A stretch of DNA of 64,000 nt from Micrasema longulum (lineage: Eukaryota; Arthropoda; Insecta; Trichoptera; Brachycentridae): positions 124,001 through 188,000 of the forward strand of contig JAGVSM010001360.1 in the NCBI GenBank assembly GCA_022494885.1, given 5' to 3'. The position numbers and the translations under genes were made by a program. This document shows, piece after piece, positions 39,701 to 49,399 of this stretch. The stretch's first letter is position 1, and each line of letters begins with the position of its first letter. The notes below the pieces were generated by a model. It had not been told where the DNA came from, did no database searches, and saw only the letters and a program-made list of their open reading frames with translations.

Positions 39701-42700
39701 CAGGACTACGAACCAGTATCTTCCACCGACCTACGCAGTGACACCGGACTTGAGAGGAATTTCGAGACTACATAACTTTCGGGATTTACGACCCCGAGAG
39801 CGACGACGGCAGCGAGACACGGCCAACACCTACCCCCTTGCTACAGGATTGTGGAATACAGTCCAAACTGTGACTTGTACAGTACAGTTTCTGGTCCTTC
39901 GACTCGCCGGATTGTGATCTTCAGCTGCCATCTACTTTGAGTCTTCAGCCGAGACGAATCTACGATGCCCGCCCCACTACGCTCTGGAAAGAACGCCGAG
40001 GAGCAGCCCACCAAGCCCGTATCGGATGGAGATTCCGATTCGGAAGGTGACATCACTCTTCAGGAAGAAGCAACCCCCTCGCCGACTGCGACTGACGAGA
40101 CGCTGCAGAACGAGAGATCTGAGAGGCGTCGGGAGAGAAGACACTACGAGAAGCAAATCAAGCAACTGATGTCGCTTTTGGGAACTACAAGCAAGCCAGC
40201 CGCTCAACCAGACACCGCGCAACTCGGAGCGCGGACCGCTCTGGCCCAGGCGGAGAAGGAAGCTACATCGAGCGCGCCCCAGGACCGGGACGCGCTAGTC
40301 ATTGATCCTGTCTACCCCAAGAGGAACGAGCCTTTCTCTGAGGAGGACAATCAAGAGGCGAGGCCGAAGGAAACGGCGCGCCGCAACACAGAGAGATGGG
40401 TTGAGGAGCACACCAACGCCGAACCAGCCGACCGTTTCACGCTGGCACTCGAGGCCTTGCTGGCAAAGCAAGGAGGGACTCGAGGACAAACCCAGGAAGA
40501 GGAAACACGCATCGGCGCCATGCTCGCTCGACAGGGGAACGCCAGGGAGCTACAGGACTTCAGCGGCAGCCCCGTGCATTGGCCGGCATTTTGCGACCAA
40601 TTCTGGGAGTCTTCAGAGCTGTGCCAACTGACGGACCCGGAAAACCTTCTCAGGCTGAAGAAGGCACTCAAAGGGCCCGCCCGGGCGCTAGTGGAGGGAC
40701 TACTAGTGGAATCAAAGGATGTTCACAAGATCATGAGCACCCTCGAGACGCACTACGACCGCCCAGACGTCATCATGAGCACGCAGTTGGACAAGCTGCG
40801 AAAATCACCGCGACTGACGGCAGAAAGCACCATGGACGATTTAGTGGAGTTCGCGATTGCCGTACGGAACATGTGCCTCACGTTGGAAAAGAGGCGCAAA
40901 GAACACCTGCATTCGGACGAACTGCTGAACGAGATGGTGCTTCGACTCCCGTTTTTCACGCGGCAACTCTGGGTGATGTCGCGCAAAGGAGCTAACAAGA
41001 AGGCAACACTTCGCGACTTCGTGGACTGGATCATGGTTTTCGCGGACAACGCCAAGGACGCCTGCGCCTTTGAAAAGACGAAGTTACCGGCGCGTGGAAA
41101 GGAAACAGTGTTCGCGGCGACGGAATCACGGCCAACAACAGACTCAAAGTGCGCGAAGTGCGGCCGTAGCGGTCATAAGTTAAGTGCATGTAACGAGTTT
41201 GCGAAGATGTCGTTATTGATGCGACGAGACTTTGTGCGAAATAGAAAATTGTGTTATCGGTGCCTGAGTGACGGACACCGAGCAAACCAGTGCCGAAGCA
41301 CCGCTAAGTGCAACGTGGGTACGTGTACAGCGAACCATCACAAGTTATTACACAGCGAGCCGCGAGTGAATAGCGCGGACAGCGTTAGTGAAACCGCAAT
41401 AGTGCCCGACGGGAATCAGTTCGTCGGGGTAATGAGCGGACCGAATAGTGACTCGAAAGTTTTATTAAAAGTGATCGAAGTGGAAATAAGCGGACCACGG
41501 GGTCGCGTAACAGTGAACGCGATGCTGGACGAAGGTTCCACTATCACGTTGATAGACAATGAAGTCGCGAACAAAGTGGGAGCCCGCGGACGCAGTGATG
41601 TGATCTCGATCCGCGGAATCGGTGGAAATAGTGCAACAATAGACACGCGCCGAGTGCAAGTGAACATAAAAGGAAATAGTGACATTTCATATCGCATCGG
41701 AGCGAACACAGTGCGAGAATTGAACCTTCCACAAGCGCCGTGTGCACGCAGTGGAACCGCAAACGGTTCGAGAATTGTCAAGCCACAAATGATCATCGGG
41801 CAAGACAACGCTGGCGTAATAGTGTCGCGGGAAGTGATAACGAACGGTGATGAAATCCGTTCAAGAACCTTGTTAGGCTGGGTGACTCACGGTAGAGTCA
41901 ACGGCAGCGCACTGGCGCAAAGCAACATTACGCTCGCGACTATGAGTAAATCAAAGTGCTCTACGGTAGTGAATCGCGAGTGTAGCGGGCTTGTAATGCC
42001 GCCCATAACCGCGGCAGTGAATCGCGACTGTAACGGGCTAGTAATGCCACTCACAACCGCCGCAGTGAATAGCGAGTATAGCTCGCCAGTAATGCCGCTT
42101 GCAACCGCGGAAGAGAATAGCGAGTATAGCTCGCTAGTAATGCCGCTTACAATCGCGGAAGTGAATCGCGAGTGTAACGGGCCAGTAAGGCCGTTTGTAA
42201 CCACCGAAGTAAATCACGAGTGCCGCGGACAGAACGAGCGTATCGTGTCGGAGCTACCCACAAGCCCGACTGACAGTGATAGTGCGCAGCAAACCAAGTG
42301 CTGCGTTAATTTAGCAAGTCTTGTAAAAAATAACTTCACAATCGACTCGTTGGGAGTAACGAGTGCCACGCGCGTTGACAGACAGATAACGCGCGCATAC
42401 GCGATCATGCAAGCCACGACAAAACCTCTTCAGGATGGACATTGGGAGACTGGACTCTTGTGGAAAGACGGAGATACGTGGTTGCCCAACAATAGGCAAC
42501 ACGCTCTCAGCCGCCTGGAAGGAGTGGAAAGAAAATTAAGAAATAACAGAGAGCTTGCCGCCGCATATCACGAGAAAATGAACGGATACTTACAAAAGGG
42601 ATATGCATCCGAGGTATGTGAAAGTGAATTAAATAACGTACCAAAGAGGTGGTACCTGCCACATTTTGCGGTCATTAATCCGAAGAAACCCGCCAAAATA

Positions 42701-45700
42701 CGGGTAGTCTTCGACGCCGCAAGCAAGTATAGAGGCGTCTCTCTCAACGACAAGTTAATGGCCGGACCGGACCTCTTATCATCGCTATTGGGAAATATGT
42801 TTCGATTCCGGGAGGGACATATAGCGCTTGCGGCGGACATAAGTGAAATGTTTTTACAAATAAAAATCGCAAAACAAGATCAACTCGCTCAACTTTATCT
42901 CTGGCGAGATAATCCGGAGTCGATGCCGAAAACCTACAAGATGACGTCAATGACTTTTGGAGCCGCGTGCTCACCAAGTTCTGCGCAGTATGTGCGAAAT
43001 ACAGTGGCCGAACAGAGTCGGAACGAGTTCCCGGAGGCAGCGGCGGCATGCAAATCCAAATTTTATATGGATGATTATTTGGACGCCATGGACGATGCCG
43101 GCGCTGCTGAGAAAATGGTCCGGGAGGTATCCGAAGTCCTACGCCGAGGCGGGTTTACACTGACGAACTGGGCTAGCAACAAGAGTGAAGTGCTCAGTTC
43201 GGTGCCGCCTGAAGCGCGCGCCGCGCCGGCCACGCCGATATACCTAACGGAAGCGCACGAGACGGCCGGCGCTACAAATGAATTCACAGGACGAGTCCTG
43301 GGAGTGACTTGGAGACCTGCCACAGATGAGTTTATTTATCAATTCGACGACCCACTCGGCCAGGGTAGCGACAGTTGGCCCACTAAAAGGGAGCTGTTGA
43401 GTGCAGTGATGCGAGTTTTTGACCCGGTCGGATTCCTGGGATGTCTCGTCATCCGCTCTAAGATGCTCCTACAGGATGTATGGAGGGCTCAAACCGGATG
43501 GGACGAAACGATAAGAGAAGATCATAAGACTAGATGGCAAAATTGGATCGCACAGTTAGAAAATTTAAATTGCGCCATCCCCAGATGCGCCATAGTAAGT
43601 CGGTGGAACCGCCGAGAACTACATCTATTCAGCGACGCCTCGGAAGTGGCGATCTGCGCAGTAGCTTACTACGTGGAGAACACGACCGAGGGCAAGAAGA
43701 CCACCTTTATCAGCAGTAAATGCAAAGTGACGCCGTTAAAGGTGATGTCAATACCGCGCCTTGAGCTACAGGGCGCACTCATGGCGGCTAGACTGGCGGC
43801 CACCATCAGGAGAGAAACCCAGTGCGCCATAGAAAAGGTGGTGTACTGGACTGACTCCACAACGGTCCTGTGCTGGATCCGGTCGGAGCCGCGCGCCTAC
43901 TCAACGTTCGTGGCCAATCGGCTAGGTGAGATAGACGAACTCACCGACGCCGCGGACTGGAAGTGGGTGCCGACAAAACTCAACCCCGCCGACATCGGTA
44001 CGAGAGATGGCCGCCCGCTTGACCTGTCCCTCGAAGGAGTATGGTTCCAGGGGCCAGACTACCTCCGGCAAGGAGAAGAATCATGGCCTCGAGAAAAGAA
44101 GATGACGCCCACTCCGGACGATGCGATGCTGAAGAAGAAAGCAGAGCGAGTGGTACTGGCGATAACCACCAGCGAGGCGCTACCCGCGCCACAGCGATTC
44201 TCGTCGTGGAATCGCTTGATAAGGACAACGGCGTGGGTACTGCGCTTCGTGAAAAAAAGCCGCCGAAGAGACGGCGCCCGCGAAGTTGGCGAACTGACGG
44301 CCGGGGAGCTAGAAAATGCTGAGCTCCATTGGGTCCGTCAGTCGCAAGCGGACGCTTTCGGCGGCGATATACCTACCCTGAGACGGGGGGAGCGACTCCC
44401 TACGCGGAGCCGCCTATACGGGCTGACGCCGCACATAGACGACAAGGGTGCCGTGCGAATGGGAACACGCTTGAGGAACACAGATACATCAGAAGGACTG
44501 AGGGCGCCTATAATATTGGATGGCGCCCATAGATATACCCGCCTGCTCCTGGAGGAGTACCACAGACGAGCCGGGCATCCGGGGACGGAGAGAGTGTTAT
44601 GTGACGTGAGACGTAACTTCTACGTGCTCAAGTTACGAGGGACGCTGAGAAATATAAGTCACAGATGCGCCATCTGCCGAGTTCGGCGAGGACGAGCCGG
44701 CACACCGCAAATGGGCCAGATACCGGAGGCGCGAGTGGCCAGCTACCAACGACCATTCACCCACTGTGGGTTGGACTACTTTGGCCCCCTATATGTTACG
44801 ATAGGGCGACGCCGGGAGAAGCGATACGGTGTCTTATTCACCTGTATGACGACCAGAGCCATACACCTCGAGTTAGCATCATCCCTGACAAGTGACGCGG
44901 CCATCCAAGCCATCAGACGGATGACCGCTAGAAGAGGCCAACCGAGGGTGATCCATTCCGATAACGGAACAAATTTCCACGGCGCCGACAGAGAAATGCG
45001 AGAATCAATTGCTGATCTCCATAATGACGCCGCATTCCAAATAGAACTTGCAAATAAAGGCGTAGAATGGAAGTATATACCGCCATCCTCACCGCATATG
45101 GGTGGCGCGTGGGAGCGACTAGTGAGATCAGTTAAAACCTCCCTAGTCGCTATCCTCAAAGAACAATCTCCACGAGAGGAGACCCTGTTGACGGCGTTCG
45201 CCGAGGCCGAATTCTCGGTAAACAGCCGTCCCCTTAGCCATGTGGCGGTGGACCCCGCAGATGAAACCCCATTGACTCCGAACCACTTCCTAATTGGTTC
45301 GGCCGGGGCACGCACACATCTCGCCTTCTACCCCAAAGAAACGGAGAATATCTGCCTGAGAAAGCAGTGGCGGATAGCCCAGCAACTAGCCGACAAATTT
45401 TGGCGACGCTGGCTGGGCGAGTTTCTGCCTACACTAGCACAGAGGAAAAAGTGGCTCGATAGATCGGAGCCATTGAAAGTCGGCGATCTTGTAGTGATCG
45501 CCGACCCTTCATCACCCCGCAACCAGTGGACAAGAGGGAGGATCATGGAGACACGACTGGCTGCCGATGGACAGGTGCGGACCGCACGAGTTCAGACGGC
45601 GGCCGGAGAATATGCCCGACCAGCGATCCGGCTCATCCCACTACTACTAGAGGACCGTCCAGAGAAGAAGATGCCCCCGCAGCCGAACAGCGTGGCATCG

Positions 45701-48700
45701 GGGGGAGTGTAACGGACGGTTAAATATGTAAATGAAAATGCAATAATATAGTTAGGGCCCCCGGTATCTGTAGGCTAAATGTTGGACCCACAATAAAGGA
45801 TGAATATTCCACTTTCGGGTCTGACTTTAGCGATACCGGGGTACTATAGAGCAGGAATTTGTGTTACAGGCCCTAAAAAGGGCCTGAATCTAGACGTTTG
45901 ACGCGTTATTGCTCTAACATGCATATTTGTATTTATATAAAGACTAAGGACTGCCTTAAAAAAGGCATTTGGCACTCTCATCTATCCTATCTTACCTGTG
46001 TCTGGGGATTTGCGACGAAAAAGAGGATTGCGGAAATACAGGTTCTACAAAATAGAGCAATAAGAAATGTATTTCGTTTTCGAAGAGATAAAAGCATAAA
46101 GGAGATATATTCCGAGACAAATATAGTTCCTTTTAGTATTTTACCTTCATATGAAATAACTAACACTTTTTTACAAATTTTGCAACATAAATTAAACTCA
46201 AATTTAGCGCTTACTTTTAACAGTGATATACATAACCATCGCACACGATCTCATAACTGTCTACATTTACCCCCTGTACACTCCTCTAAATTCGGATTGA
46301 GGTCACTCCTCTACATTGCCTCTACTCAATATAACCTCCTGCCTATTCACTTTAAATCAATTTCTTACCAGTCTACGAATGGAAATCAAATAACACTAAA
46401 AAATCATTTCCTCAAATTATTTCTCGATAACCCTTAACCCATGTGATTTAATGTTAAATAATATATTATAATTTGTTTTTAAAAAGGTCTCCAAAATATG
46501 TCCATTTTTGTTTTAATTATGTTCAACAAAATGTATTTTTATTTTTTATCTGATAATCTTAAATTGTATCAATCCCAGAATGAGTTTGCTAACTCATGGG
46601 AATACAATTGTGTTTTTGTACATTTTGTATTTTGAAATAAAAAAAAAAAAAAAAAAAAAGATGTGGCGCGTGGCGGCTCCCAGCGAAGTGACCGGGCCGA
46701 GCGCCGGCACCTCCCTATATGCACTTTGGGAGGCGCGCCGGCCGGGTATAGTGGGAGCGGTATTTCCCCCCCCACTCCCGTATTGGCCTAACGCCGGTTC
46801 GGACGCAGGTAGCGGGAGCCCGCAACACGCCCTATATAATGTGTACATTTTAAAGAATAAATATTGAGTTCGCCTCGAGACATCAAGTTAGTCTGATCGT
46901 TTCATTTCGTCACCCCGCCCGACCTCCCGCTCTACTACTGGATCTACACCTTGGACTTGACCATCGCTTCACCCCAGGACTACGAACCAGTATCTTCCAC
47001 CGACCTACGCAGTGACACCGGACTTGAGAGGAATTTCGAGACTACATAACTTTCGGGATTTACGACCCCGAGAGCGACGACGGCAGCGAGACACGGCCAA
47101 CACCTACCCCCTTGCTACAGGATTGTGGAATACAGTCCAAACTGTGACTTGTACAGTACAATGGACTTATCATCATCATTATTCCCTTTCCGCACCTAAT
47201 AGTGCATAGGGCACTGCATTGGTACACCAATCGCAGCGTATCTTGATCATTTTTTTTGTCACATGAAGATAAGATGATAATATGATAATAATAGGTAATT
47301 AAACTGTCAAGATAAATAATCAGGATACGAATTATCAACTTATAGCTGTTGAGTAATAAATAACGTAATATGCACATAATTACGCACAAGGAGGAAAAAA
47401 ATGACAGTGACACGCATCAGTACACCAATTGCAGCGTATCTCGATCATTTGTGTTACATGAAGGTGAAGATGATCAGTCTTACGCTTCAGGTAACAGACC
47501 AGGGACTATGAAATATTCTAGTATAAAACACAACTTTTAAATAAATATTTCATATCAACCATGTCGGGAATCGAACGTAAACGCGCTGACCTTTACACCA
47601 CGAGGCCGACTTAAGAGTTGCCAAAAGAGATTGGGGATGCTGGGTCTATCATATTATTTCATGGGCATAACAAACATCCATGTAGGTAGATAGTGTCACC
47701 TTAAAGCGTCTGGATTTAAGAACAACGTTTTGTTTTTGAAATGATTTTTGTACATATTGTTTACTAGTTGAGGTATTTAAGTTTATATTTTGTACATCTA
47801 AATAAATACATTACATTACAGAATTCGAATAATTTACATGGCAAACTGTTATTGTCTGTTTGAAATAGAAAAAATACATTTTATACGAGGCATCACAGGA
47901 AAAAACATTTATGAAGAAAAAAAAATTTCAAACTAAAGGTTAAGATTAACATATTACAACAGAGATGAAGAACATTTAAGAGAAGCCAATATAGAAGTCT
48001 AGGCATCTACAGGGCTTATGACCTGTCAATGGCTGGTTTAAGTGGCCACTTTACACACTGTGTAACATTCACCATTCTGCCCATATTTGAACATCCTTCA
48101 ATTTTTTCATCTGTTGATGTATGTGAAGTTAAAGAGCTGAAATCTTTATTTATGCGGGTGAGGTTTATCTAATTGACTTATTTCACCTACGTACTAGACA
48201 ACGCCTGAAAATGTTATTTTTTCAGTTTCTATACTTCTTCATGGACCATACATATTACAAAAAAATATTATAATAACGTATCCCAAACTCTATGAGGCCA
48301 AGGGCCCTGTGTAGAGTTGGAATACAACATAATTGAAAGTGGAAGCACGTATATAATTAAATAATAGAAAAAATTAACATGAAATATTATTCATAAACAT
48401 AAATATATTTCAAAAAGCATCTGGACAAAACCAGGCTTAATGGTATATAAATCTATGCAATATCTCGCAGCAGTATCATTGGCTAGTTTAAGTGGCCACT
48501 TTACACACTGTGTAACATTCACCATTTTGCCTATGTTTGAGCATCCATGTTTCTTCAATTCTTCCATCTGTTGATTTTAATGAAATTGAAGAGCTGAACC
48601 TTTATTGTTGAGAAGAGATTCATCTGATCGAATTATTTCACATACTACTGGGCAACGCCTGAAAACAATTTGCAGCAAAGAAAGAGGTAAAGAAATTTTG

Positions 48701-49389
48701 TGATAATTTACTATTAAAAATAAAAAATGTATTTGAAACGCGCCGATAAACGTTTATTTATTATTAGTTTGGCGCGATCTAGATTTTGTTTACTTCTGTA
48801 CATTAATTAGAATATATAAAAAATAATTTAAAAATAACAATTTTTAAAATGTTTATTGTTGATTTTTAGTTGTGTCTACTTTTTGTTTCTTTCATTTAAA
48901 ATAAAATATGAACAATAACCTTGAGAGGATCCAAGGGGTGTGGATGACGCGTTGGCCTCTGTTCATACTTCTTCCCTCATCAATCTGAAGAGTTTGCATT
49001 CATGAGGAATAATTTAGCTAACTTTCCTCTACGCTTTTGAATCCCATTTATGCTGTTTTTGCGACCTCGCAGTAGGGCTGTGTAATACTTTTTGCTTTCC
49101 AACCAATATTTAGAGATGTTGAAAATATTGCTGACACACTATTTAATTTTTTGCACCACAACGGGCCAAGGCGCAAAATTACAGCGTAAAACACAAAGAC
49201 TTGAGAAAATTTATATTTTTTTATCCTGATAAATGATAATTGTTGGAAATTTGATATTTTTATGAAGAAAATAAAATTACCTTCGGGCCAATTTTCGTAC
49301 ACGTGCAGTGCTATGTCACCCGCTGAAAATGCAGGACTAAAGATGAACTCCTTTGTCTTCCCGGAAACGAGAATCAACCGGAGATTTAT
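36685..49389 (-). CDS. Ubl3: Ubiquitin-like protein 3 (membrane-anchored ubiquitin fold), first exon missing
   Basis: Prenylated ubiquitin-fold protein of the MUB/UBL3 family; in vertebrates it acts in sorting proteins to small extracellular vesicles. Exons on the - strand: 49389-49281, 37577-37410, 36749-36685, all AG/GT with matching phases, giving 113 residues. Diagnostic stretches are INLRLILVSGKTKEFIFSP, ILRLIYQGRFLHSSVTLGAL and TAVMHLVPRENLPEPNSH. The tail is Ser/Cys-rich and ends CCIL, a CAAX box whose Leu predicts geranylgeranylation. The family is about 117 residues with roughly eight before INLRL, so only a short first coding exon is missing. The gene converges on bon and hosts a BEL element in its large intron. 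Confidence 0.93.
37410..37577 (-). CDS. Ubl3: Ubl3 exon: central ubiquitin fold
   Basis: On the - strand: acceptor GTGTTACAG, donor CACG/GTAACC, phase 1 to 1, 168 bp. It encodes ADWDAEAVARAEILRLIYQG, RFLHSSVTLGALGLPPGRTA and VMHLVPRENLPEPNSH. High GC in an AT-rich setting. Confidence 0.93.
37578..38916 (-). other. Ubl3: Ubl3 intron left of the BEL element
   Basis: Very AT-rich 37600-38500 with nothing recognisable; 38500-38750 is more balanced in composition with an open + frame of 82 codons that I do not recognise, possibly old transposon sequence. Confidence 0.5.
38917..39090 (-). mobile_element. tRNA-derived SINE, family 1
   Basis: Reverse-strand copy: poly-T, TTGCACCACAACAGG, body, then B and A boxes and GGCGGTCTCCGTGG-like head at 39090. 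It ends 28 bp before the BEL 5' LTR. Confidence 0.88.
39119..39886 (+). repeat. 5' LTR of the BEL/Pao element
   Basis: 768 bp, TG...CA ends. By eye it differs from the 3' LTR by three substitutions and a few short indels (a 6-bp insertion near 45932 and 2-bp gaps near 46672 and 46730), implying a recent insertion. Confidence 0.95.
39559..39587 (+). promoter_or_regulatory. LTR TATA box and polyadenylation signal
   Basis: TATATAA at 39559-39565 and AATAAA at 39582-39587 are only about 20 bp apart, then GT-rich sequence follows. This is the compact U3/R arrangement of an LTR. The same pair occurs in the 3' LTR at about 46833 and 46856. Confidence 0.7.
39892..39909 (+). other. Primer-binding site, tRNA-Tyr-like
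   Basis: TGGTCCTTCGA begins 5 nt after the LTR and is complementary to the 3' end of typical animal tRNA-Tyr (ending TCGAAGGACCA). The next bases fit less well. The assignment to tRNA-Tyr comes from recall of the tRNA end. Confidence 0.6.
39965..45712 (+). CDS. BEL/Pao Gag-Pol polyprotein, intact
   Basis: One 1915-codon frame encoding all functions for reverse transcription and integration. In order: charged N-terminus; capsid-like DUF1759 region (about residues 195-345); zinc knuckles from Cys396 (CAKCGRSGHKLSAC) and Cys430 (CYRCLSDGHRANQC); retropepsin-like protease with Asp522 in LDEGSTITLID; a 16-residue repeat array (669-764); reverse transcriptase with YMDD at 1034-1037; RNase H with HLFSDASE; integrase with Asp1604 (LDYFGP), Asp1666 (SDNGTNF) and Glu1717 (AWERL); and a C-terminal DUF5641-like domain. 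No stop or frameshift, so it may still be functional. The start is the first ATG, 78 bp after the LTR. Confidence 0.95.
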   Translation: MPAPLRSGKNAEEQPTKPVSDGDSDSEGDITLQEEATPSPTATDETLQNERSERRRERRHYEKQIKQLMSLLGTTSKPAAQPDTAQLGARTALAQAEKEATSSAPQDRDALVIDPVYPKRNEPFSEEDNQEARPKETARRNTERWVEEHTNAEPADRFTLALEALLAKQGGTRGQTQEEETRIGAMLARQGNARELQDFSGSPVHWPAFCDQFWESSELCQLTDPENLLRLKKALKGPARALVEGLLVESKDVHKIMSTLETHYDRPDVIMSTQLDKLRKSPRLTAESTMDDLVEFAIAVRNMCLTLEKRRKEHLHSDELLNEMVLRLPFFTRQLWVMSRKGANKKATLRDFVDWIMVFADNAKDACAFEKTKLPARGKETVFAATESRPTTDSKCAKCGRSGHKLSACNEFAKMSLLMRRDFVRNRKLCYRCLSDGHRANQCRSTAKCNVGTCTANHHKLLHSEPRVNSADSVSETAIVPDGNQFVGVMSGPNSDSKVLLKVIEVEISGPRGRVTVNAMLDEGSTITLIDNEVANKVGARGRSDVISIRGIGGNSATIDTRRVQVNIKGNSDISYRIGANTVRELNLPQAPCARSGTANGSRIVKPQMIIGQDNAGVIVSREVITNGDEIRSRTLLGWVTHGRVNGSALAQSNITLATMSKSKCSTVVNRECSGLVMPPITAAVNRDCNGLVMPLTTAAVNSEYSSPVMPLATAEENSEYSSLVMPLTIAEVNRECNGPVRPFVTTEVNHECRGQNERIVSELPTSPTDSDSAQQTKCCVNLASLVKNNFTIDSLGVTSATRVDRQITRAYAIMQATTKPLQDGHWETGLLWKDGDTWLPNNRQHALSRLEGVERKLRNNRELAAAYHEKMNGYLQKGYASEVCESELNNVPKRWYLPHFAVINPKKPAKIRVVFDAASKYRGVSLNDKLMAGPDLLSSLLGNMFRFREGHIALAADISEMFLQIKIAKQDQLAQLYLWRDNPESMPKTYKMTSMTFGAACSPSSAQYVRNTVAEQSRNEFPEAAAACKSKFYMDDYLDAMDDAGAAEKMVREVSEVLRRGGFTLTNWASNKSEVLSSVPPEARAAPATPIYLTEAHETAGATNEFTGRVLGVTWRPATDEFIYQFDDPLGQGSDSWPTKRELLSAVMRVFDPVGFLGCLVIRSKMLLQDVWRAQTGWDETIREDHKTRWQNWIAQLENLNCAIPRCAIVSRWNRRELHLFSDASEVAICAVAYYVENTTEGKKTTFISSKCKVTPLKVMSIPRLELQGALMAARLAATIRRETQCAIEKVVYWTDSTTVLCWIRSEPRAYSTFVANRLGEIDELTDAADWKWVPTKLNPADIGTRDGRPLDLSLEGVWFQGPDYLRQGEESWPREKKMTPTPDDAMLKKKAERVVLAITTSEALPAPQRFSSWNRLIRTTAWVLRFVKKSRRRDGAREVGELTAGELENAELHWVRQSQADAFGGDIPTLRRGERLPTRSRLYGLTPHIDDKGAVRMGTRLRNTDTSEGLRAPIILDGAHRYTRLLLEEYHRRAGHPGTERVLCDVRRNFYVLKLRGTLRNISHRCAICRVRRGRAGTPQMGQIPEARVASYQRPFTHCGLDYFGPLYVTIGRRREKRYGVLFTCMTTRAIHLELASSLTSDAAIQAIRRMTARRGQPRVIHSDNGTNFHGADREMRESIADLHNDAAFQIELANKGVEWKYIPPSSPHMGGAWERLVRSVKTSLVAILKEQSPREETLLTAFAEAEFSVNSRPLSHVAVDPADETPLTPNHFLIGSAGARTHLAFYPKETENICLRKQWRIAQQLADKFWRRWLGEFLPTLAQRKKWLDRSEPLKVGDLVVIADPSSPRNQWTRGRIMETRLAADGQVRTARVQTAAGEYARPAIRLIPLLLEDRPEKKMPPQPNSVASGGV
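41969..42256 (+). repeat. Six 48-bp in-frame repeats inside the BEL polyprotein
   Basis: Units start at 41969, 42017, 42065, 42113, 42161 and 42209. Each encodes 16 residues like VNRECSGLVMPPITAA; the last keeps only VNHECRG before diverging. The array lies between protease and reverse transcriptase, where the family usually has an unstructured linker. Confidence 0.9.
45698..45707 (+). other. Polypurine tract before the 3' LTR
   Basis: TCGGGGGGAG directly abuts the TG of the 3' LTR. It is short but correctly placed for plus-strand priming. Confidence 0.6.
45708..47160 (+). repeat. 3' LTR of the BEL/Pao element, split by a LINE
   Basis: LTR sequence runs 45708-45971 and resumes at 46660-47160. 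The 5' LTR carries TAATT between these two ends, and this copy lacks it. The polyprotein stop TAA (45710-45712) lies within the first five bases. Confidence 0.93.
45972..46659 (+). mobile_element. 5'-truncated LINE inserted in the 3' LTR
   Basis: Encodes the C-terminal end of a non-LTR reverse transcriptase: VLQNRAIRNVFRF, DIHNHRTRSHNCLHLPP, FGLRSLLYIASTQYNLLP, then LKNHFLKLFLDNP-stop (46435-46437), a 3' UTR and a poly-A tail (46637-46659). Frame 45898-46437 is open only by fusion with LTR sequence. Jockey/CR1-like by the VLQNRAIR motif. Confidence 0.88.
47166..47272 (-). mobile_element. SINE family 3 fragment at the BEL 3' junction
   Basis: TCCCTTTCCGCACCTAATAG and CCAATCGCAGCGTATCTTGA match family-3 3' sequence. 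The BEL target site lies at its edge. Confidence 0.65.
47405..47612 (-). mobile_element. tRNA-derived SINE, family 3
   Basis: Reverse-strand near-full copy: GCAGCGTATCTCGATCAT, GATGATCAGTCTTACGCTTC, TGTCGGGAATCGAACG, CACCACGAGGCCGAC. Confidence 0.85.
47955..48245 (+). repeat. Dispersed repeat, family D
   Basis: AGTGGCCACTTTACACACTG, TGTAACATTCACCATTCTGC, ATGCGGGTGAGGTTTATCTA and CAACGCCTGAAAATG. Near-identical in inverse at 63552-63893. Confidence 0.7.
48472..48675 (+). repeat. Dispersed repeat, family D
   Basis: AGTGGCCACTTTACACACTG, CATCTGTTGATTTTAATGAA and GGGCAACGCCTGAAAAC; a second copy 230 bp after the first. Confidence 0.7.
49147..49210 (-). mobile_element. SINE family 1 fragment, 3' half
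   Basis: TTGCACCACAACGGGCCAAG and ACACAAAGACTTGAGAAAAT match the 3' half of family 1. It is only 71 bp downstream of the Ubl3 exon donor at 49281. Confidence 0.7.
49281..49389 (-). CDS. Ubl3: Ubl3 exon: N-terminal ubiquitin-fold strands
   Basis: On the - strand: acceptor TTGTGTTTCAG, donor GAAG/GTAATT, phase 0 to 1, 109 bp. It encodes INLRLILVSGKTKEF, IFSPAFSAGDIALHVYENWP and E. An in-frame ATG exists in the intron just upstream, but the acceptor fits better and the family has a separate N-terminal segment. Confidence 0.92.
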
Positions 49390-49399
49390 CTGAAACACA

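Larger units (their letters stand above)
39119..47160 (+). mobile_element. Complete BEL/Pao LTR retrotransposon in the Ubl3 intron
   Basis: Flanked by the 5-bp direct repeat ATGGA (39114-39118 and 47161-47165), with LTRs starting TGTAACGG and ending AGTACA. Order: 5' LTR 39119-39886, primer-binding site from 39892, one Gag-Pol frame 39965-45712, purine-rich tract 45698-45707, 3' LTR 45708-47160. Without the LINE in the 3' LTR the element is about 7.35 kb, normal for BEL/Pao. It is CpG- and GC-rich relative to the host and lies antisense to Ubl3. Confidence 0.95.

Noticed and set aside
41969..42256. CRISPR-like or satellite array
   Set aside because: 48-bp units are contiguous with no spacers and encode in-frame protein repeats within a retrotransposon gene.
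40302..45315. Numerous other-frame open frames across the BEL element
   Set aside because: GC-rich coding sequence produces long shadow frames; only the 39965-45712 frame carries the expected motifs.
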